From NCBI GenBank assembly GCA_002505945.1, contig DAWM01000073.1:30401-36407 (forward strand): a stretch of DNA of 6,007 nt, read 5' to 3'. Position numbers and translations under genes: made by a program. The notes under the pieces are model-generated. The model searched no databases. It saw only the letters and a list, made by a program, of their open reading frames with translations, and was not told the DNA's origin. Positions 4,987-6,007 of the stretch are shown here, one piece after another (the first letter of the stretch is position 1; each line of letters opens with the position of its first letter). Source of the stretch: Candidatus Woesearchaeota archaeon UBA119. GTDB taxonomy: Archaea > Nanobdellota > Nanobdellia > Woesearchaeales > UBA119.

Positions 4987-6007
4987 ATGGCTCAGGAAGA
5001 TGTGGTGGGACAGATTGTAGGAGGCACCTTTGGAGAGTTGCTGATTAGAAAGAAGAGGCACGAACGAATTCAGTTGGGGGAGATTCTTGTTGTGGAGGAT
5101 GAAGATGGAAAGCATTTCATTCAGGTATATGACATAAAGTACAGCAGTCAGTTGTCCCAGCAAAACCTTGAGATGATATCTGGGCTGCAGTTAGAGGAAG
5201 CTAACAAGGTAGAGATTTTAGATGAGCATATCCGGAATTACACCTTGGCAATCGCTAAATCTATTCTTTATACTTCTAAACAGAAAACCGGGCTGCCAAA
5301 AAGTCTGCCTTCTTTTATGAAAAGGGCAAGAAGATTGAGAAAAGAGGATGTTAAATTCCTTACAAAGCCTGATAAATCCCTTTACATGGGCAATCTGAGA
5401 AGCGGAGACAATACCATAAATGTTCCTTTCTTCCTTGATGGAGAAAAGGTAATGTCTCATCATATCCTTTTGGCTGCGACAACAGGTAGAGGCAAATCTA
5501 ATCTTACTTCTGTTCTTTTGTGGGATTTGGTTGAGAAAGGTTACGCTGGAACCTTGGTTTTGGATCCCCATGATGAATACTTCAAGTCTAGCAAGAACAA
5601 ACCAGGCCTTGAAGAACACCCAAATAAAGATAATGTTGATTATTACTCTAAAAATCCTGAAAGGGGAGGGAATACCTTGATTATTAATCTAAAGGAATTA
5701 AAGCCCAAACATTTTAGCGGAGTAATAAACCTTAGCGATCCTCAGAAAGACGCTTTATACTACTTTTTCTCAAAATACAATAAGGAATGGGTAATGGAGT
5801 TGTTTGAGAACAAAGAGACACCTGATGGCTTTCACGAATCTTCCATAAATGTGCTTAAAAGAAAGTTGTCAGGATTGCTAGAAATAAGGGAAAAGGATGG
5901 GGATTTAACATTTGGCTCTATATTCCAAAAGAATGGTGGGGAGAGCACCATAGGCTCTATCTGTGCTTCACTTGAAGATGGAAAAACAGTTATCATAGAC
6001 ACTTCTC
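4987..6007 (+). CDS. HerA-like DNA-translocating ATPase (DUF87), 5' part
   Basis: The first 340 residues are visible and the gene continues beyond the right edge. HerA-type ATPases form hexameric rings that pump DNA, typically with the NurA nuclease and Mre11-Rad50 in archaeal end resection. Residues about 5-90 look like the HAS-barrel domain (VGQIVGGTFGELL, then LGEILVVEDEDG). The P-loop is AATTGRGKSN (163-172), with K170 and S171 as nucleotide ligands. LVLDPHDEY (190-198) is the HerA-typical strand with D193, H195 and E197. The true Walker B, sensor and arginine-finger parts should lie outside the window. An in-frame GTG at 4978 would add three residues. The gene diverges from porG across about 130 nt with its own promoter. 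It could be a HerA paralogue and not the canonical resection enzyme, since nurA, mre11 and rad50 are not visible here. Confidence 0.85.
   Translation, partial: MAQEDVVGQIVGGTFGELLIRKKRHERIQLGEILVVEDEDGKHFIQVYDIKYSSQLSQQNLEMISGLQLEEANKVEILDEHIRNYTLAIAKSILYTSKQKTGLPKSLPSFMKRARRLRKEDVKFLTKPDKSLYMGNLRSGDNTINVPFFLDGEKVMSHHILLAATTGRGKSNLTSVLLWDLVEKGYAGTLVLDPHDEYFKSSKNKPGLEEHPNKDNVDYYSKNPERGGNTLIINLKELKPKHFSGVINLSDPQKDALYYFFSKYNKEWVMELFENKETPDGFHESSINVLKRKLSGLLEIREKDGDLTFGSIFQKNGGESTIGSICASLEDGKTVIIDTS

Noticed and set aside
4933..5619. Two minus-strand frames opposite the HerA-like gene
   Set aside because: The plus strand here encodes the HAS barrel and P-loop in one continuous frame, so the antisense frames are shadows.
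1..6007. CRISPR array, tRNA, rRNA or toxin-antitoxin pair
   Set aside because: There are no regularly spaced long repeats, no cloverleaf-like or rRNA-like segments were noticed on reading, and no small gene pair fits. The window is filled by six well-explained genes.

Overview
The window most likely comes from an archaeon with an AT-rich genome. Three things point this way. The pyruvate:ferredoxin oxidoreductase is split into separate gamma, delta, alpha and beta genes. A HerA-type (HAS-barrel/DUF87) ATPase is present. Archaeal TATA-like boxes lie about 20-32 nt in front of the promoter-proximal start codons, with no Shine-Dalgarno in between for most of them. Arginine is mostly AGA/AGG. A DPANN-type or other uncultured lineage is possible, but the sequence alone does not settle the taxon.

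Layout: positions 1-104 are non-coding or the tail of something outside the window, with an AT-rich inverted repeat. A guanine-deaminase-like nucleobase deaminase (minus strand, 105-560) and a DUF362 protein with a C-terminal double [4Fe-4S] ferredoxin domain (plus strand, 617-1723) diverge from a 56-bp gap. That gap holds a perfectly palindromic TATA box, TTTATAAA, spaced to serve both genes as leaderless or nearly leaderless transcripts. The DUF362 gene converges, 19 nt apart, on a four-gene minus-strand operon transcribed from about 4849 down to 1743 in the order porG-porD-porA-porB. These genes encode all four subunits of a 2-oxoacid:ferredoxin oxidoreductase, most simply the pyruvate enzyme (pyruvate + CoA + 2 oxidised ferredoxin to acetyl-CoA + CO2 + 2 reduced ferredoxin). 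The intact TPP, CoA-domain and iron-sulfur signatures suggest an active complex. Upstream of porG, and divergent from it, a HerA-like DNA-translocating ATPase begins at about 4987 and runs off the right edge.

How they fit together: the por operon is the metabolic core, making acetyl-CoA and low-potential electrons. The neighbouring DUF362-ferredoxin protein may be a redox partner, but only its position and clusters suggest that. The deaminase belongs to purine salvage/catabolism, and the HerA protein to DNA end processing or genome maintenance. Several start codons have been moved inward from the longest reading frame, because TTG or upstream ATG starts fall within predicted promoters or lack support. 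I see no clear new defence or mobile system. The most unusual items are the shared palindromic promoter, an 11-bp tandem repeat over the porA stop codon, and a non-canonical sequence around the last PorB cluster cysteine.
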